Positions 20,143-20,256 of a DNA stretch of 20,256 nucleotides are shown piece after piece. Made by a program: the position numbers and the translations under genes. Origin of the DNA: Trametes villosa (taxonomy: Eukaryota; Basidiomycota; Agaricomycetes; Polyporales; Polyporaceae); assembly GCA_002964805.2 (NCBI GenBank), contig PUDQ02000140.1:1-20256 (forward strand). The letters are read 5' to 3'. Under the pieces are notes generated by a model. The model was not told the origin of the DNA. It did not search any database and worked only from the letters and a program-made list of their open reading frames with translations. Within the stretch, counting starts at the first letter, position 1. Every line of letters begins with the position of its first letter.

Positions 20143-20256
20143 GCCTCCGCTGCACAGCCGGGAGATGTGCGCACGTGTTTCGGACGTGTCTGTGCGTGTC
20201 GGCAGCCTCCGCTGCACGGCTGGGAGACGTGCGCACGTGTTTCGGAGGTGTCTGTG
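20143..20256. repeat. Start of a 62-bp tandem repeat, truncated by the window end
   Basis: GCCTCCGCTGCAC starts at 20143 and again at 20205 (period 62). It is followed in both copies by a GGGAG(A/G)YGTGCGCACGTG-type segment and TTTCGGA, with a few base differences. The element includes the palindrome GTGCGCAC. Partial similarity to the unit begins a little upstream (near 20120), and the array probably continues beyond the window. Confidence 0.85.

Overview
The window looks like nuclear DNA of a filamentous fungus, most likely a mushroom-forming basidiomycete (Agaricomycetes). Genes are split by many very short introns (44-91 nt, GTRNGN donors, TAG/CAG acceptors), starts are preceded by pyrimidine-rich leaders, and two of the encoded proteins resemble protein types expanded in Agaricomycetes. 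There are no operons, ribosome binding sites, tRNA or rRNA genes that I can recognise. I assign the organism from gene structure and protein style, not from a database match.

Layout. 1-300: a 134-bp tandem repeat. 670-2492 (minus): a five-exon gene for a 540-residue protein with a PHD-like cysteine cluster, a caspase/CHAT-like central region with a candidate His/Cys dyad, and a C-terminal zinc ribbon. 2748-5386 (plus): an eleven-exon gene for a 677-residue, partly disordered, probably nuclear protein of unknown function, divergently oriented from the first gene across 255 bp. 5451-8337: CpG-rich satellite array 1. 8640-10310: G-rich minisatellite with many G-quadruplex-type runs. 10850-12482 (plus): a three-exon gene for a 510-residue protein whose C-terminal half resembles a double-stranded beta-helix dioxygenase of the fungal TET/JBP-like type. 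12718-16765: array 2, the same satellite as array 1, organised in about 946-bp higher-order blocks. 16917-16929: a short telomere-like CCCTAA motif. 17190-18972: C-rich minisatellites. 19266-19984 (plus): a three-exon gene for a 206-residue protein of unknown function. 20143-end: the start of a 62-bp tandem repeat.

More than half of the window is tandem repeat, which suggests a subtelomeric or heterochromatic accessory region. The satellite lacks stop codons in several frames at once, so it produces apparent open frames up to about 2,000 codons. I treat all of these as artefacts. The four gene models were spliced by eye and every exon junction was checked for reading-frame continuity. No shared pathway for the four genes can be shown from the sequence. 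A chromatin or genome-conflict theme (zinc-finger caspase-like protein, nuclear protein, possible DNA/RNA-modifying dioxygenase) is only an inference.
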